From: Amycolatopsis thermoflava N1165
Lineage (GTDB): Bacteria > Actinomycetota > Actinomycetes > Mycobacteriales > Pseudonocardiaceae
NCBI RefSeq assembly: GCF_000473265.1
Contig: NZ_KI421511.1
Span: forward strand, 8,530,415-8,594,414
Reading direction: 5' to 3'
Length of the DNA: 64,000 nt
Shown here: positions 16,071-25,868 of the stretch, piece by piece
Layout: each line of letters starts with the position of its first letter
Numbering within the stretch: position 1 is the stretch's first letter
The notes under the pieces: generated by a model
Databases searched by the model: none
Seen by the model: only the letters and a program-made list of their open reading frames with translations
What the model was told of the DNA's origin: nothing
Translations under genes and position numbers: made by a program

Positions 16071-18026
16071 TCAGGCGCCGAGGGCCGGGTCCGTTCGGCT
16101 CAGCCGTCCGGTCTGCACGTGCCCCGCCAGCTGCCGGGTCACGCCGGGGGCGCTCACGGTCACGTCGTACCACCCGTCGGTCGTCCGGACCAGGTGGGTG
16201 ACCGCCGTGCCGGGGCGGAGGCGGTAGTCCACCCGCCGGTGGCCGTAGCCGCTCGTCACCGTCACCCCCAGCGTCGCGCGGCCCGGGTTCGTCAGCACCA
16301 GCTGCAGGTCCCCGCCGACCGGCCGCGCGGTCACCTCGGCCCCGCCGCCCGCGAACCGCCGGTAGAAACCGTTCGGGCCGTGCACGACGACCTCCGACGA
16401 CGCCGGCCACTCGTCGCTCAGCCGCTGCCCCGCGCCGACCGTGTAGCCGCGCGGGCCCGCCGCCGACGTCACGTGGAAGTGCGCGCCCACCGGGCCGCGG
16501 CTGGCGAACGTCAGCCGCAGCACGCCGTCGCGCACCTGGCCGTCCACCGTGAGGTCGTAGGGCAGCGGCAGAGCCGGGCGCTGACCGCGTTCCTGCCGCG
16601 GCAGCGCCGGATCGGCCGGCGGAGCGGGCACGTAGTCCGGGTGCCGCTCGCGGTCGGGCGGGTAGTAGCCGTCCGTCCCGGGCAGGCCCGGCACCGCGGC
16701 GTCCGTGCGGGAGAAGTCGAACGCCGCGGTCAGGTCACCGCAGATCGCCCGGCGCCACGGCGAGATGTTCGGCTCGTGCACCCCGAACCGCCGCTCCAGG
16801 AACCGCACGATCGAGGTGTGGTCGAACACCTGCGAGCACACCCGGCCGCCCTTGCTCCACGGCGACACCACCAGCATCGGCACCCGCTGGCCCAGCCCGT
16901 ACGGCTGACCGTCCAGCAGCTCGCCGGAGAGGTCCACAGTGGACCGGTCCGGGTACGGCGGCACCACGTGGTCGAAGAACCCGTCGTTCTCGTCGTAGGT
17001 GATGAACAGCGCCGTCCGGCTCCACACCTCCGGGTGCGCGGTGAGCGCGTCGAGGACCCGCGCGATGTACCAGGCGCCGTAGTTCGCCGGCCAGTTCGGG
17101 TGCTCGGTGAACGCCTCCGGCGCGACGATCCACGACACCGCGAGCAGTCGGCCCGCCTGCACGTCGGCGGTGAGGATGTCGAAGAACCCCTCGCCCTTCG
17201 CGGCGTTCGTGCCCGTGCGCGCCTTCTCGTACAGCGGGTCGCCCGGCTTAGCGTTGCGGTAGTTGTCGAAGTACAGCAACGAGTTGTCGCCGTAGTTGCC
17301 GCGGTAGGCGTCGCTGATCCAGCCCCAGCTGTGCTCGGCGTCGAGGCCGTCGCCGACGTCCTGGTAGATCTTCCACGACACGCCGGCTTCTTCGAGTCGT
17401 TCCGGGTAGGTCGTCCAGCTGTAGCCGAGTTCGTCGTTGTCGATGACCGGGCCACCGCCGGCGCCGTCGTTGCCGGTGTAGCCGCTCCACATGTAGTACC
17501 GGTTCGGATCGGTGGGCCCGATCAGCGAGCAGTGGTAGGCGTCGCAGATCGTGAACGCGTCGGCGAGGGCGTAGTGGAACGGGATGTCCTCGCGCGTCAG
17601 GTACGCCATCGTGGTCGCCGTCTTCGCCGGGATCCAGCGGTCGTAGCGGCCCTGGTTCCACGCGGCGTGGCCGCCTTCCCAGCTGTGGTCGAGGTCCTCC
17701 AGGAACTGCAGCCCGAGATTCCGCGCCTCGGGCCGGAACGGGAGCACCTCGCGCGTCCCGTCGGACTGGTGCCACACGGACTTGCCGCTGGGCAGGGTCA
17801 CCGGGCGCGGGTCGCCGAAGCCGCGCACCCCGCGCAGCGAGCCGAAGTAGTGGTCGAACGAACGGTTCTCCTGCATCAGGACGACGACGTGCTCGATGTC
17901 GCGCAGGGTGCCGGTGCGGTGTCCGGCGGGGATGGCGGCGGCGCGGGCGATGCTCGGGGCGAGCGCGGACAGGGCGGCGGAACCGCCCGCCAGCTGCAGG
18001 AACCCGCGACGGTTCAGGGCTGTCAT
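16071..18026 (-). CDS. plcC: Tat-exported phosphocholine-type phospholipase C
   Basis: This 651-residue secreted phosphoesterase begins with a twin-arginine signal ('NRRGFLQLAGGSAALSALAP', cleaved after an Ala-rich stretch). It then has the bacterial phospholipase C/acid phosphatase (AcpA-like) catalytic domain, with the active-site block 'VVLMQENRSFDHYFGSLRGV' (Asn, Ser, Asp), 'IGPTDPNRYYMWSG' and 'FITYDENDGFFDHVVPP'. Two C-terminal beta domains (about 450-640, DUF756-like) follow, as in PlcH/PlcN-type enzymes. It should hydrolyse phosphatidylcholine or sphingomyelin outside the cell. ATG at 18026 is chosen because the Tat signal begins there, although the frame stays open to 18284 and beyond. 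It appears monocistronic. Confidence 0.93.
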   Translation of the reverse strand: MTALNRRGFLQLAGGSAALSALAPSIARAAAIPAGHRTGTLRDIEHVVVLMQENRSFDHYFGSLRGVRGFGDPRPVTLPSGKSVWHQSDGTREVLPFRPEARNLGLQFLEDLDHSWEGGHAAWNQGRYDRWIPAKTATTMAYLTREDIPFHYALADAFTICDAYHCSLIGPTDPNRYYMWSGYTGNDGAGGGPVIDNDELGYSWTTYPERLEEAGVSWKIYQDVGDGLDAEHSWGWISDAYRGNYGDNSLLYFDNYRNAKPGDPLYEKARTGTNAAKGEGFFDILTADVQAGRLLAVSWIVAPEAFTEHPNWPANYGAWYIARVLDALTAHPEVWSRTALFITYDENDGFFDHVVPPYPDRSTVDLSGELLDGQPYGLGQRVPMLVVSPWSKGGRVCSQVFDHTSIVRFLERRFGVHEPNISPWRRAICGDLTAAFDFSRTDAAVPGLPGTDGYYPPDRERHPDYVPAPPADPALPRQERGQRPALPLPYDLTVDGQVRDGVLRLTFASRGPVGAHFHVTSAAGPRGYTVGAGQRLSDEWPASSEVVVHGPNGFYRRFAGGGAEVTARPVGGDLQLVLTNPGRATLGVTVTSGYGHRRVDYRLRPGTAVTHLVRTTDGWYDVTVSAPGVTRQLAGHVQTGRLSRTDPALGA

Positions 18027-18316
18027 GGCGGTCAGCCTGATCCCGCCGCGGGTACGGCAAGCGTCGCGGCGGCGACCGGACGGCGAACACTTGACTGCCC
18101 GAGCGTGAGAAGGAAAGCCTGCCCTTACTGCTGGGAGGTGGGCTTTGAGCCGGTTCGGGAAGATCGTCCTGAAAACGCTGCCGGCGCCCCCGTAAACGCG
18201 CACGATCTTCTCCGGCTCCTCGGTCAACCGCACGCCGGCGACCGTGCTGGAGGCGGTCGGCCCCCAGGAGTACACGCTCGACATCGAATCCAGGCTGCGA
18301 GTGTGACGCCGGCGGC
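18027..18316. other. Intergenic region upstream of plcC; possible coding remnant
   Basis: This 290-bp gap lies between plcC and the next leftward gene. On the minus strand, in the same frame as plcC, an ATG at 18284 opens a peptide beginning 'MSSVYSWGPTASSTVAGVRL' and running without stop into plcC. It looks more protein-like than random but would put 86 residues in front of the Tat signal, which is implausible. It may be a decayed gene end. A weak inverted repeat (AAAGCC near 18112 and GGCTTT near 18142) is also present. Confidence 0.3.
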
Positions 18317-19816
18317 TCAGACCAGGCCATCTCCGCCACCCGGATCGCGGCCCCACAGCCGGGCGAGCGGCTCGGTCAGCTCGCGCTCCTCGTAGGACAG
18401 GTGGGACAGCAGCGCGTCGGTGAGCAGGTCGAGCGCGGCGTGCAGCGCGGTGATGTCGCCGTCGGTGCCGACGAACGCGACCAGTGCCGCGTCGACCCGT
18501 TCGACGAGGGCCTGGATGGCGTGGTGCTCGTCCGCCAGCCGGTCCAGCACCGGGGCGAGCCCGGGCTCGAACCGGCGCAGCGCGGGGAACACGTCGGAGT
18601 CCTCGCGCTGGTGGTGAATGCTGACCACGCGGCAATAGGACTCGCAGTAGGCGCCGAGCGTCCAGTTGTTCTGCCGCAGGGTGAGGGTGTGCAGGCGGGA
18701 GCGCGCGGCGCCGGGGTCGAGGGTCCCGGCGGCCACCTCGGTGAGCAGGTCGCGCAGCTGCCCGAGCTCGGCGCGCAGGTGGTCGTGCACCTCGATCAGC
18801 CGTTGCCCGGCGGCCTGTTCCCGGTCGTCGTAGCGGCGCCGCGGGTCCGGTCGGGGAGCCGACGGGCGGTCGTCCTCGTCCCAGACCCGTTCGGCGCTCA
18901 GCCGGAAACCGTCGTCCGGGGTGGGCCGGGCGGCCAGCGGCGCGGGCGACGGTCCGCGCCCGTCCCGCGCGGCGGCGACCAGTTCGCGCACCGCCGGGGC
19001 GATTTCGGTCGCGAAGAGCTGCAGCAGGCCCGGGGAGTCGGCCGGCAGCAGGAACCCGCTCACGCCGTGGGTGAGGGCCAGGTCGGCGAGCCGCTCGGGC
19101 CAGCCGCGCGGCGAGCCGAGCGCGGGCGGGGACAGGTTGTAGAGACGGCGGATCGCGGCCGGGTCGCGTCCCGCGTCCGCCGCGGCCGCGTCGACGGCGG
19201 CGTTGGCGGCGGGGAGATCAGCGGGCGGGATGCGGGTCATGCTCGGCAGCCAGCCGTCGGCGAGGGTGCCGGTCAGGCGCAGCATCCGCGGCCCGAGCGC
19301 GCCGACCCAGATCCCCGGACGGCCCGGCGCGGGAGCGGGTTCGGCGCCGTCCAGGCCGTAGTGCTTGCCCGGCAGGTGGACCGGGCCGCCGGGTGTCCAC
19401 AGTGCACGGATCACGGCGATCGCCTCGCCGAGCGCGGCGACCGCTTCCGCGGGCGCGCGCCACGGCCCGCCCTCAGCGGCGATCGCGTCCCAGTACGCCC
19501 CGGCGCCCAGCGCCAGGTCCACCCGGCCGCCGCTGAGCGCGCCCAGGCTCGCGACGGCGCGGGCCAGCATCGCGGGCGGGCGCAGCGGCACGTTGGCGAC
19601 GTTGGGGAACACCCGGACCCGCTCGGTCCGCGCGGCGATCACCGACAGCGTCGTCCACGCCTCGGTGAACTCGGGCCGGTACGGGTGATCCGGCACGCTC
19701 ACCAGGTCCAACCCGGCGCGGTCAGCGACCCGCGCGAGGTCCAGCGCCAGTTCCGGTCGTCCGGTGGCCGGGGTGAGGACCGCGCCGAAGAGCAGGTCGT
19801 GCCCGTAGTCGGTCAT
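18317..19816 (-). CDS. F420/FMN luciferase-like monooxygenase fused to a hemerythrin domain
   Basis: The 499-residue protein has two parts. Residues 1-290 form a luciferase-like (LLM) TIM barrel ('LVSVPDHPYRPEF', 'GRVDLALGAGAYWDAI', 'GIWVGALGPRMLRL'), the fold of FMN- or F420-dependent oxidoreductases. After a Pro/Arg/Asp-rich linker (about 310-355), residues about 360-495 form a hemerythrin HHE domain with the iron ligands in 'VHDHLRAEL', 'HHQREDSDVFPAL', 'DEHHAIQ' and 'LSHLSYEERELTEPL'. ATG 19816 overlaps the MFS stop by four bases, so it is co-translated with the exporter upstream. The fusion suggests that di-iron oxygen or NO sensing controls, or feeds, the flavin site. Confidence 0.88.
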   Translation of the reverse strand: MTDYGHDLLFGAVLTPATGRPELALDLARVADRAGLDLVSVPDHPYRPEFTEAWTTLSVIAARTERVRVFPNVANVPLRPPAMLARAVASLGALSGGRVDLALGAGAYWDAIAAEGGPWRAPAEAVAALGEAIAVIRALWTPGGPVHLPGKHYGLDGAEPAPAPGRPGIWVGALGPRMLRLTGTLADGWLPSMTRIPPADLPAANAAVDAAAADAGRDPAAIRRLYNLSPPALGSPRGWPERLADLALTHGVSGFLLPADSPGLLQLFATEIAPAVRELVAAARDGRGPSPAPLAARPTPDDGFRLSAERVWDEDDRPSAPRPDPRRRYDDREQAAGQRLIEVHDHLRAELGQLRDLLTEVAAGTLDPGAARSRLHTLTLRQNNWTLGAYCESYCRVVSIHHQREDSDVFPALRRFEPGLAPVLDRLADEHHAIQALVERVDAALVAFVGTDGDITALHAALDLLTDALLSHLSYEERELTEPLARLWGRDPGGGDGLV

Positions 19817-21213
19817 CGAGCGGCCATCTCGCGTGGCGCGGGGGCGGGCACCAGCCGTCCCGGGCCGGCGAGCGCGACCAGCGCCGCCACGCCCATCGCG
19901 ATCGCGGACAGCACGAACGCCGTGGTGTAGCCGGATTCCACCGGGAACCGGGTGCCCGCGACGACCTCGGCGGTGACGATGGTCGACGCGATCTGCGCGC
20001 CGAAGGTGCCGCCGATGGTGCGCATGATCGTGTTGATGCCGGTCGCCTCCCCGGTCTGGCGCGGGTCGACCGCGCCGACGACGAGGTTGGCCAGCGAGGC
20101 GAAGGCGAACCCGACGCCGATGCCGAGGATCCCGTTGCCGAGGTAGATCGGCCACGGCTCGCCGTGCGCGACGGCGAACAGCACGAACCCGGCCGCGCCG
20201 ATCACGCACGCCAGCACCAGCGGGAGCTTGAACCCTGCCTTCGCGCCGATGCGCCCGGCGAGCGGGCTGGCGAACAGCATGGTCACGGCCATCGGGATGA
20301 TGAACAACCCGGCCTCGGTGACCGACGCGCCGAACCCGTACCCGGCCTGCGGCGGCGTCTCGACGAGCAGCGGCACCAGCGTGAACGCGCCGTACATGCC
20401 GAAGCCGATGATCAGCGCGGTGATGTTGGACGTCAGCACCGCGGGACGGCCGAGCAACCCGATGTCGATCAACGGCTGGGCCAGGCGCTTTTCCACCAGC
20501 GCGAACACGACCAGCAGGACCACGGCGGCCGCGAACAGCCCGATGATCGCCGCGGAGCCCCAGCCCCACACCCGGCCCTCGCTGATCGCCAGCAGCAGCG
20601 CGACCAGGCCGCCGGTGAGCAGCAGCGCGCCCGCCCAGTCGACGCGGCCCGGCGAGCGCACCGGCGACTCGCGCACGAACGCGGCGACGGCGGCGATGCC
20701 GGCGACGATCACCGCGAACATCAGCCAGAAGATCCACTCCCAGCTCAGCGCGTCCACGATCAGACCGGGGATCACCAGCCCGACGCCGAACCCGATGCCG
20801 AAGGTCGAGCTGATCCAGCCGATCGCGACCGGCACCCGTTCGCGGGGGAACTCGTCGCGCACGATGCCGAAGGCCAGCGGGAAGGTCGCCGCGCCGACGC
20901 CCTGGATCGCGCGGGCCGCGATCAGCACGCCGATCGACGGGGCGAGCGCCGCGAGCAGGGTGCCGGCCGCGGACACCGCGAGGCAGGCGAGCAGCACGCG
21001 GCGCTTGCCGAACATGTCGCCGAGGCGGCCGAGCAGCCCGGTGGCGACCGACGCGGTGAGCAGGAAGGCGCTCAGCACCCAGGAGACGGTGGTGGTGGAG
21101 GTGCCGAACTCGGCCTGCAGCGTCGGCAGGGCGGGCACCGGCATGGTCTGCAGCAACGAGAACGACAGCACCGCGATCAGCAGCGCGGCGAAGGGTGCGG
21201 AACTTCGTGTCAT
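19813..21213 (-). CDS. MFS drug exporter, 14-TM (DHA2) type
   Basis: The 466-residue membrane protein has about 14 hydrophobic helices. It carries the DHA2 motifs 'LPTLQAEFGTSTTTVSWVLS' after TM1, 'GLLGRLGDMFGKRRVLL' (motif A), and 'ARAIQGVGAATFPLAFGIV' with the motif C glycines. Such proteins export drugs or metabolites with proton antiport. ATG at 21213 has no ribosome site. An AT-rich TAATCA box ends seven bases upstream, so the mRNA is probably leaderless, and the palindromes of the divergent MarR regulator lie over that box. It forms an operon with the LLM-hemerythrin gene. Confidence 0.9.
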   Translation of the reverse strand: MTRSSAPFAALLIAVLSFSLLQTMPVPALPTLQAEFGTSTTTVSWVLSAFLLTASVATGLLGRLGDMFGKRRVLLACLAVSAAGTLLAALAPSIGVLIAARAIQGVGAATFPLAFGIVRDEFPRERVPVAIGWISSTFGIGFGVGLVIPGLIVDALSWEWIFWLMFAVIVAGIAAVAAFVRESPVRSPGRVDWAGALLLTGGLVALLLAISEGRVWGWGSAAIIGLFAAAVVLLVVFALVEKRLAQPLIDIGLLGRPAVLTSNITALIIGFGMYGAFTLVPLLVETPPQAGYGFGASVTEAGLFIIPMAVTMLFASPLAGRIGAKAGFKLPLVLACVIGAAGFVLFAVAHGEPWPIYLGNGILGIGVGFAFASLANLVVGAVDPRQTGEATGINTIMRTIGGTFGAQIASTIVTAEVVAGTRFPVESGYTTAFVLSAIAMGVAALVALAGPGRLVPAPAPREMAAR

Positions 21214-21214
21214 G

Positions 21215-21245
21215 ACGTAATGATTACACGACGACATGATTACGT
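21215..21245. promoter_or_regulatory. MarR operator between mfs and marR
   Basis: ACGTAAT (21215-21221) and ATTACGT (21239-21245) form a perfect inverted repeat over the intergenic region. Within it GTAAT-G-ATTAC (21217-21227) is itself palindromic. The element is strikingly AT-rich and directly abuts the MFS start codon at 21211-21213. Placement between a divergent MarR regulator and its exporter is the classical arrangement for a ligand-relieved repressor. Confidence 0.75.
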
Positions 21246-21266
21246 CCAGAAGGTAGGATCGACCGC

Positions 21267-21734
21267 ATGGACGACCGCGAGACGCGCCCGCCGACCCTGC
21301 TGGCCCTGCCCTCGTACCTGGCGGGCCACGTCGCGCGGATCGGGCACCGCGGGCTGGTCGCCGCACTGGCCGAGCACGACCTGCGGCTGCCGCACTTCGC
21401 CGTGCTGACCGGGTTGTCGGACTTCGGGCCGCTGGCACAGCACGCGCTCGCCGACCGGCTCAGGCTCAACCGCAGCCACCTCGTCGGCTACCTGGACCTG
21501 CTGGAGCAACGCGGTTACGTCCGCCGCGAACGCGATCCCGCCGACCGGCGGCGTCAGCGCGCCGCCCTGACCGAGTCCGGCATGGCGCTGGTGCGCCGCC
21601 TGCAGGAGGTGGCGCACCGCTCGCAGGAGGAGTCGCTGGGCGTGCTGTCCACAGAGGAGCGCCGGACACTGGTGGAGCTGATGCGCCGGGTGGTCGTGGC
21701 CGACGACGCGGCCTCGAAGGAAGTGACCGCCTAG
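21267..21734 (+). CDS. MarR family transcriptional regulator
   Basis: The 155-residue winged-helix regulator has 'HFAVLTGLSDFGPLAQHALA', recognition helix 'RLRLNRSHLVGYLDLLEQRG' and wing 'YVRRERDPADRRRQRAALTESG', the MarR D-x-R-x3 wing signature. A TAGGAT box (21254-21259) ends seven bases before ATG 21267, implying a leaderless transcript. It is divergent from the MFS/LLM-hemerythrin operon, which it should repress. Its stop codon TAG (21732-21734) straddles the left border of an inserted IS630-type element: the T and A belong to the target TA and the G to the element. Confidence 0.9.
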   Translation: MDDRETRPPTLLALPSYLAGHVARIGHRGLVAALAEHDLRLPHFAVLTGLSDFGPLAQHALADRLRLNRSHLVGYLDLLEQRGYVRRERDPADRRRQRAALTESGMALVRRLQEVAHRSQEESLGVLSTEERRTLVELMRRVVVADDAASKEVTA

Positions 21735-22285
21735 TGTCCTGAGTCGTTAGTTCGTCGGCAGTAGGCGGCGAGGGAGTCGGGGATCTGGTCGGCGGTGGAC
21801 GCCGCGGCGGAGCAGTTTGACGGTGATCTCGGCGAAGAATCGTTCGACGAGGTTGAGCCAGCTGGAATTCCTCGGGTTCCTGCGCACCATCGATTCGTCA
21901 ACGCACAGCACCACCGCCTTCGCGGGCGGATCCAGATACAGCCCGACCACGTCGCGGACCTTGTCCACGAACACCGGATCCTTGCTGATCTTGAACGTGT
22001 CCACCTGGTGCGGTTTGAGGCCGAACGCCCGCCAGATCCGTGAGACCGCCGACTGTGTCATCCCGGTCTGCGCCGCCGGCGACCGGGTCGACCAGTGCGT
22101 CGCGTTCCGCCCTCGGCGCAGGCCAGTACGATCCGGGCCCGCAACGCCAGCGCCTGCGCGGTCGTCCTGCGCCGGGTCCACCCCTCCAGCGTGCGACGTT
22201 CATCGTCGGACAGGGCCAGTGGCACCAGCTTCAGACCCGGCATCGCCACAACCTGGCCTGGCACTGAATTAACGACTCAGGCCAC
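21734..22285 (-). mobile_element. Internally deleted IS630-family element
   Basis: The terminal inverted repeats are near perfect: CCTGAGTCGTTAGTTC (21738-21753) faces GAATTAACGACTCAGG (22266-22281), and the match continues outward to the flanking TA (21732-21733 and 22286-22287). A duplicated TA target is the IS630/Tc1 hallmark. The body is only 552 bp, about half of a complete copy, because the transposase has lost two internal sections. The element cannot move by itself but could be mobilised by an intact relative elsewhere. Confidence 0.88.
21747..22264 (-). pseudogene. IS630-type transposase remnant
   Basis: On the minus strand the N-terminus is recognisable from 22223 ('MPGLKLVPLALSDDERRTLE' helix-turn-helix start). 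The sequence then jumps frame into 'THWSTRSPAAQTGMTQSAVS' and 'VRDVVGLYLDPPAKAVVLCV' with the first catalytic Asp (VDE). After that it jumps directly to 'NSSWLNLVERFFAEIT', which holds the final Glu. The linker helix-turn-helix and the section with the second catalytic Asp are deleted, and the C-terminus is altered. It is non-functional. The surviving stretches are still close to intact IS630 proteins, so decay is recent. Confidence 0.87.
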
Positions 22286-22361
22286 TAGCGGCGGGACGGC
22301 CAGCCGAAGCTGTCCGCTGTGGACTCGTCGGGCCCACTGGCGTGGCCCGGCAAGGCGGCCC

Positions 22362-23120
22362 TCAGCGCCGGGACAGCCACCCGAGACTATCCACAGTGGA
22401 CCCTGTTGGCACGTACTCCAGGCCCACCCAGCCGTCGTACCCGGTGGCGGCCAGCCGGTCCAGCCAGGCGGTCACCCCGAGCGTGCCGGTGCCCGGCTCG
22501 TGCCGTCCCGGCGCGTCGGCCACCTGGACGTGCCCGGTGCGCTCCAGCAGTGGCGGCGTGAGGAGCGCGTCCAGGTCGTCGCCGTTGCTGCCCAGGTGGT
22601 AGACGTCCGTCAGCAGCGCGATGTTGTCCGCCCCGACCTCGTCCGCGAGCGCGAGCGCGTCGGCGGCGCGCAGTAGCGGGTAGTCCGGCGCGCCGCTGAG
22701 CGGTTCCAGCAACACCGTGCCCGGCAGCCGGTCTGCGGCGAAGGCGAGGTTGTCCAGCAGCACGTCCCGCGAGGCGCCGGTCCGGTTGCCGGGCAGGACG
22801 TTGAACCGCGAGCACCCGAGCCGCTCCGCGATCCCAGCCGCGACGTCCACGCCTTCGCGGAACTCGGCCGTCCGTGAGGCGAACCCGGCCAGCCCCCGCT
22901 CGCCCGCGGCGAGATCGCCGTGCGGCACGTTCAGCGACACCAGCTCGACCCCGGCGTCGGCGATGGACGCGACGAACCGGTCGACCTCGCTGTCCCCGGG
23001 CACGCCGTCGAACGGCCACCACGACTCCACACCCGCGAACCCGGCCGCCGCCGCCGCGGCCGGACGGCGCTCCGGCGCCAGCTCGGTGAACAGGATCGAG
23101 GTGTTGACGTCGTACCGCAT
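22362..23120 (-). CDS. Hydroxypyruvate isomerase-like / sugar phosphate isomerase TIM-barrel protein
   Basis: The 252-residue xylose-isomerase-like (AP endonuclease family 2) TIM barrel resembles hydroxypyruvate isomerases and 2-oxo-tetronate isomerases. Visible elements are 'AAGFAGVESWWPFD', the metal-ligand Glu in 'TVLLEPLSG', Asp and His in 'LLTDVYHL', 'GHVQVADAPGRHEPGTGT' and 'YDGWVGLEYVPTG'. ATG 23120 begins four bases after the stop of the upstream acyl-CoA ligase gene, so both are co-transcribed. The true substrate is uncertain; the pairing with an acyl-CoA ligase is unusual and may just reflect polycistronic packing. Confidence 0.8.
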   Translation of the reverse strand: MRYDVNTSILFTELAPERRPAAAAAAGFAGVESWWPFDGVPGDSEVDRFVASIADAGVELVSLNVPHGDLAAGERGLAGFASRTAEFREGVDVAAGIAERLGCSRFNVLPGNRTGASRDVLLDNLAFAADRLPGTVLLEPLSGAPDYPLLRAADALALADEVGADNIALLTDVYHLGSNGDDLDALLTPPLLERTGHVQVADAPGRHEPGTGTLGVTAWLDRLAATGYDGWVGLEYVPTGSTVDSLGWLSRR

Positions 23121-23124
23121 GACG

Positions 23125-24648
<1,524 letters not shown>

Positions 24649-24807
24649 CGGCTGCCCACCTTCCGAACGTCGTTCTGTCCGGCCTGCCCGGATTCCGCCG
24701 GTCATTCCGGATTGCCTGCGGGTCGGTTGTCAGACCCGGCAGAATCCCGTTCGGTTTTGCGGCGACGTCGACCCGTCAGCCAGTGAACCGCGCGGCCGGT
24801 CCGGTGG

Positions 24808-25353
24808 TCAAGTCCCCGGCGCGTCGTCGAGGTCGCCGGGGCGGATGCGGTAGACCTGCAGGCGCAGGTCGTAGTACTTGGTGGTCTCGCCGACCCACTG
24901 CATGCCGAGCCGTTTCGCCGTCGCGATCGCCCGAACGTTGTTCGGTCGCGCGACGGCGAACAGCTCGTCGGTGTCCTGGGTGAACGCCCACCGGATCAGT
25001 GCCTGGCTGCCTTCGGTGGCGTAGCCATGCCCCCACGCGTCGGGGTGCAGCTGCCAGCTGAGCTCGAGGTCCTCCTCGTAGGGCGGCAGCAGGCGGATGG
25101 CCAGGCCGCCGATGACCTGGCCGTTCTCCCGGCGTTCCATGGCCCAGCGGCCGCGCGGCGGCGGCAGGTTCGGCTGGGCCTCGTGCCAGGCCTGCAGCAC
25201 CGCGCGCATCGCGGCGACATCGCCGACCCGGTCCATCACCGGGGTCAGCCAGTGTGTGACCTCTTCCGAGCCGTAGATCGCGAAGGCGGCCTCGGCGTCG
25301 TCGGCCGTCCAGTCACGGATGACCAGCCGGTCGGTGATCAGGGGCGACTCCAT
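24808..25353 (-). CDS. GNAT family N-acetyltransferase (RimJ/RimL type)
   Basis: The 181-residue GNAT protein has the RimJ/RimL pattern: 'LITDRLVIRDWTADDAEAAF' at the start, 'ELSWQLHPDAWGHGYATEGS' containing the acetyl-CoA loop, and 'VRAIATAKRLGMQWVGE' near the end. It would acetylate an amino group on a protein terminus or small molecule; the substrate is unknown. Its start overlaps the 3' end of the upstream HATPase gene by 41 bp, so expression is coupled. Confidence 0.88.
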   Translation of the reverse strand: MESPLITDRLVIRDWTADDAEAAFAIYGSEEVTHWLTPVMDRVGDVAAMRAVLQAWHEAQPNLPPPRGRWAMERRENGQVIGGLAIRLLPPYEEDLELSWQLHPDAWGHGYATEGSQALIRWAFTQDTDELFAVARPNNVRAIATAKRLGMQWVGETTKYYDLRLQVYRIRPGDLDDAPGT

Positions 25354-25765
25354 GTGTAAACGCTACGTGAAGTGCGGCCGGTACGGCAGCCACGAGCGGC
25401 AGATGCGCCCAGAGAGCGGTACGGTCCCCGTCGCCGCTGCGGCCCCACATGGCCGCGCAGGTGGTCAGGACGTGCAGGCCGGTGCCGAAGCCGCTGTCCG
25501 GGGACGGCAGCTCGACGCCGGGCGCGGACAGCGAGATCCGCAGCCAGCCGGCTTCGGTGCCCTCGCGCACGAGCCGGATCGTGGCGGGCAGGCAGCCCTG
25601 TTCGTAGGCCGTGCTGGCCAGGGCGTCGATGACGAGCAGCGCGTCGGTGACCGTCTCCACCGTGCAGCCGTCGAGGAAGGTCGCGGCCGACTCCCGCAGG
25701 GTGCGTATGTCGGTGGGGTGGTTCAGCACCCGTTGCAGGGCATGGTCGATCCAGAAGTCGGTCAC
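25313..25765 (-). CDS. Anti-sigma-factor-like HATPase protein with degenerate ATP site
   Basis: The 150-residue protein has the size and layout of the RsbW/SpoIIAB-like HATPase_c_2 kinases common in actinomycetes. The G-rich lid is present as 'FGTGLHVLTTCAAMWG'. In the N-box the usual E-L-V-x-N-A is replaced by 'LLVIDALASTAYEQG', without the magnesium-binding Asn, so ATP binding may be lost or altered. It could act as a protein-binding antagonist rather than a kinase. It is followed by an overlapping GNAT gene. No paired anti-anti-sigma factor is adjacent. Confidence 0.68.
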   Translation of the reverse strand: MTDFWIDHALQRVLNHPTDIRTLRESAATFLDGCTVETVTDALLVIDALASTAYEQGCLPATIRLVREGTEAGWLRISLSAPGVELPSPDSGFGTGLHVLTTCAAMWGRSGDGDRTALWAHLPLVAAVPAALHVAFTHGVAPDHRPAGHP

Positions 25766-25868
25766 GCGGGCTCCCTCCGCTGTCTGCTCAACGGTCGAGT
25801 GAGACTACCCGGGCGAGTGTTGCTGAAACCGCGCAAGTTGTGACCGCAGTCTCAATCTGCCAGTCAGG

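Noticed and set aside
15256..16227. Long plus-strand frame with seven-residue A-S-L-P-L-P-A repeats
   Set aside because: The 21-bp repeat keeps all frames open; there is no ribosome site or domain, and the minus-strand frames are equally long. Treated as minisatellite.
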